Shown here: positions 63,293 to 64,000 of the stretch, piece by piece
Layout of the letters: each line of letters starts with the position of its first letter
How positions within the stretch are numbered: the first letter of the stretch is position 1
DNA from: an uncultured Oscillospiraceae bacterium
Lineage (GTDB): Bacteria > Bacillota > Clostridia > Oscillospirales > Ruminococcaceae
Assembly: GCA_949285935.1 (NCBI GenBank)
Contig: CASEAH010000078.1
Span: 1-64,000 of the forward strand
DNA: 64,000 nucleotides
Direction of reading: 5' to 3'
Translations under genes and position numbers: made by a program
The notes under the pieces: generated by a model
What the model saw: only the letters and a program-made list of their open reading frames with translations
Database searches by the model: none
Told to the model about the DNA's origin: nothing

Positions 63293-64000
63293 TCAGCCAA
63301 TCAAGTCCCGGGCGATATCCACCGCTTCCTTGGCATCCCGAGCGTACCGGTCCGCGCCGATGGAAGCGGCGTAGGAGGCAGTGAGAACGGCGCCTCCCAC
63401 CATCACCCGGCAGGGGAGACCTTCCCGGCGGAGCAGAGCAATGGTTTCCGCCATGCTGCCAAGGGTGGTGGTCATCAGGGCGCTGAGGCCCACCAGGGGG
63501 GCGTGATAGTGGCGGACGGCCTGCGCTACCGCCGAGGGATCCACATCCCGCCCCAAGTCCACCACGGCAAAGCCGTAGTTTTCCAGCAGAACCTTGACGA
63601 TGTTTTTGCCGATGTCGTGAATATCTCCTTTGACAGTGGCCAGGACCACGGGCCCGCGGCCCTCTCCCGACTGTCCGTTTTCTGTCAGTTTCCGGCGGAC
63701 CTGCTCAAAGGCCGCCTGGGCGGCTCCTGCCGACTGGATCAATTGAGGCAGAAAAATTTTCCCTGCTTCGTAGGCTGCGCCCGTCCGGTCCAGTGCCGGG
63801 ATCAGCCGGGTATCCACCAGTTCCAGCGGAGACAGCTCCTCCAGCAGACGGGCGGCAATGGCGCCTGCTTCCGCCTTCAGGCCGCCTTCGATGGCTTCCT
63901 CCAGGGTGCGCTGTCCGGCGGAAGCGGGGGTGGGGGCAGAAGGGGCAGGTCCGGCCGCTTCCCCGCCGTAGGCCGCAATATATTCCCCGCCGTTCAGATC
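63293..64000 (-). CDS. metH: Methionine synthase-type corrinoid protein, C-terminal part (runs off right edge)
   Basis: The last 235 residues of a cobalamin-binding protein, in frame to the window edge. After a Gly/Ala/Pro linker (TPASAGQR) come the helical cap domain (LEEAIEGGLKAEAGAIAARL ... LVDTRLIPALDRTGAAYEAGKIFLPQLI) and the B12 domain. The lower-ligand His is in GDIHDIGKNIV, and GGAVLTASYAASIGADRYARDAKEAV closes the fold. The C-terminal SAM reactivation domain is absent. The linker and cap resemble short clostridial MetH; a separate corrinoid methyl carrier is the alternative. Confidence 0.85.
   Translation of the reverse strand, partial: DLNGGEYIAAYGGEAAGPAPSAPTPASAGQRTLEEAIEGGLKAEAGAIAARLLEELSPLELVDTRLIPALDRTGAAYEAGKIFLPQLIQSAGAAQAAFEQVRRKLTENGQSGEGRGPVVLATVKGDIHDIGKNIVKVLLENYGFAVVDLGRDVDPSAVAQAVRHYHAPLVGLSALMTTTLGSMAETIALLRREGLPCRVMVGGAVLTASYAASIGADRYARDAKEAVDIARDLIG

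Overview
The window looks like chromosomal DNA of a Gram-positive, spore-forming, anaerobic Clostridia, most likely Oscillospiraceae (Flavonifractor/Intestinimonas-like). The reasons are high-GC coding DNA, both dipicolinate synthase subunits, RNase Y, T-box leaders on aminoacyl-tRNA synthetases, a dgt-dnaG-rpoD operon, a class B sortase and a short MetH. Start codons are often TTG or GTG with strong AGGAGG-type Shine-Dalgarno sequences. I found no rRNA, tRNA or CRISPR array. The assignment to a family is inference from gene content, not a phylogeny.

Layout. 1-1120: the 5' end of an IS110-family transposase running off the left edge, its structured upstream region (bridge-RNA candidate), and an AT-rich XRE regulator that looks acquired. 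1.3-3.7 kb: murA and a WalJ-like metallo-hydrolase. 4.4-8.5 kb: rny (minus) and thrS with a T-box. 9.2-11.6 kb: a large LysM-G5-M23 cell-wall peptidase. 12.7-17.7 kb: a marR-adaptor-RND efflux operon with a clear promoter and operator. 18.1-24.6 kb (all minus): an Rrf2 regulator, rpoD, dnaG, dgt, sortase B, a YigZ-family protein and rpmE. 25.2-31.7 kb: a phosphohexomutase, the comM/yifB ATPase, rlmH and an Fe-S aldo/keto reductase. 32.0-37.4 kb (plus): rpe, a reduced Rnf-like membrane complex in the order C-D-E-A, and a DUF4015 exoprotein. 38.2-43.6 kb: UPF0210 plus an ACT protein (minus), then an HD hydrolase, an alanyl-tRNA editing protein, a patatin and a YgjP-like protease (plus). 43.8-45.3 kb: a flavin reductase and a glycosyltransferase. 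45.5-47.6 kb: a PadR-DUF1700-DUF4097-PspC envelope operon. 48.2-54 kb: an ABC exporter pair behind a possible broken GntR gene, a small membrane protein, and a complete amino-acid ABC importer. 54.2-64 kb: valS with a T-box, spoVFA-spoVFB, a 27-residue membrane peptide, prfC, a PflX-type radical SAM protein and the 3' part of metH.

The most unusual object is the Rnf-like cluster at 32.75-36.07 kb. It keeps the canonical rnfC-D-G-E-A-B order, but G and B are missing. By eye the RnfC homologue has lost the flavin/NADH loop and its N-terminal barrel domain, and the RnfE and RnfA homologues lack the cysteines that hold the intramembrane [2Fe-2S] cluster. It is therefore unlikely to be an ordinary ferredoxin:NAD oxidoreductase, and what it does is unknown. 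Other points worth following are the IS110 bridge-RNA candidate, an in-frame TGA at codon 4 of a glycosyltransferase, near-perfect promoter/operator pairs for the PadR and MarR regulators, two divergent promoters built on one palindromic -35 box, and a diverged pair of long hairpin repeats.
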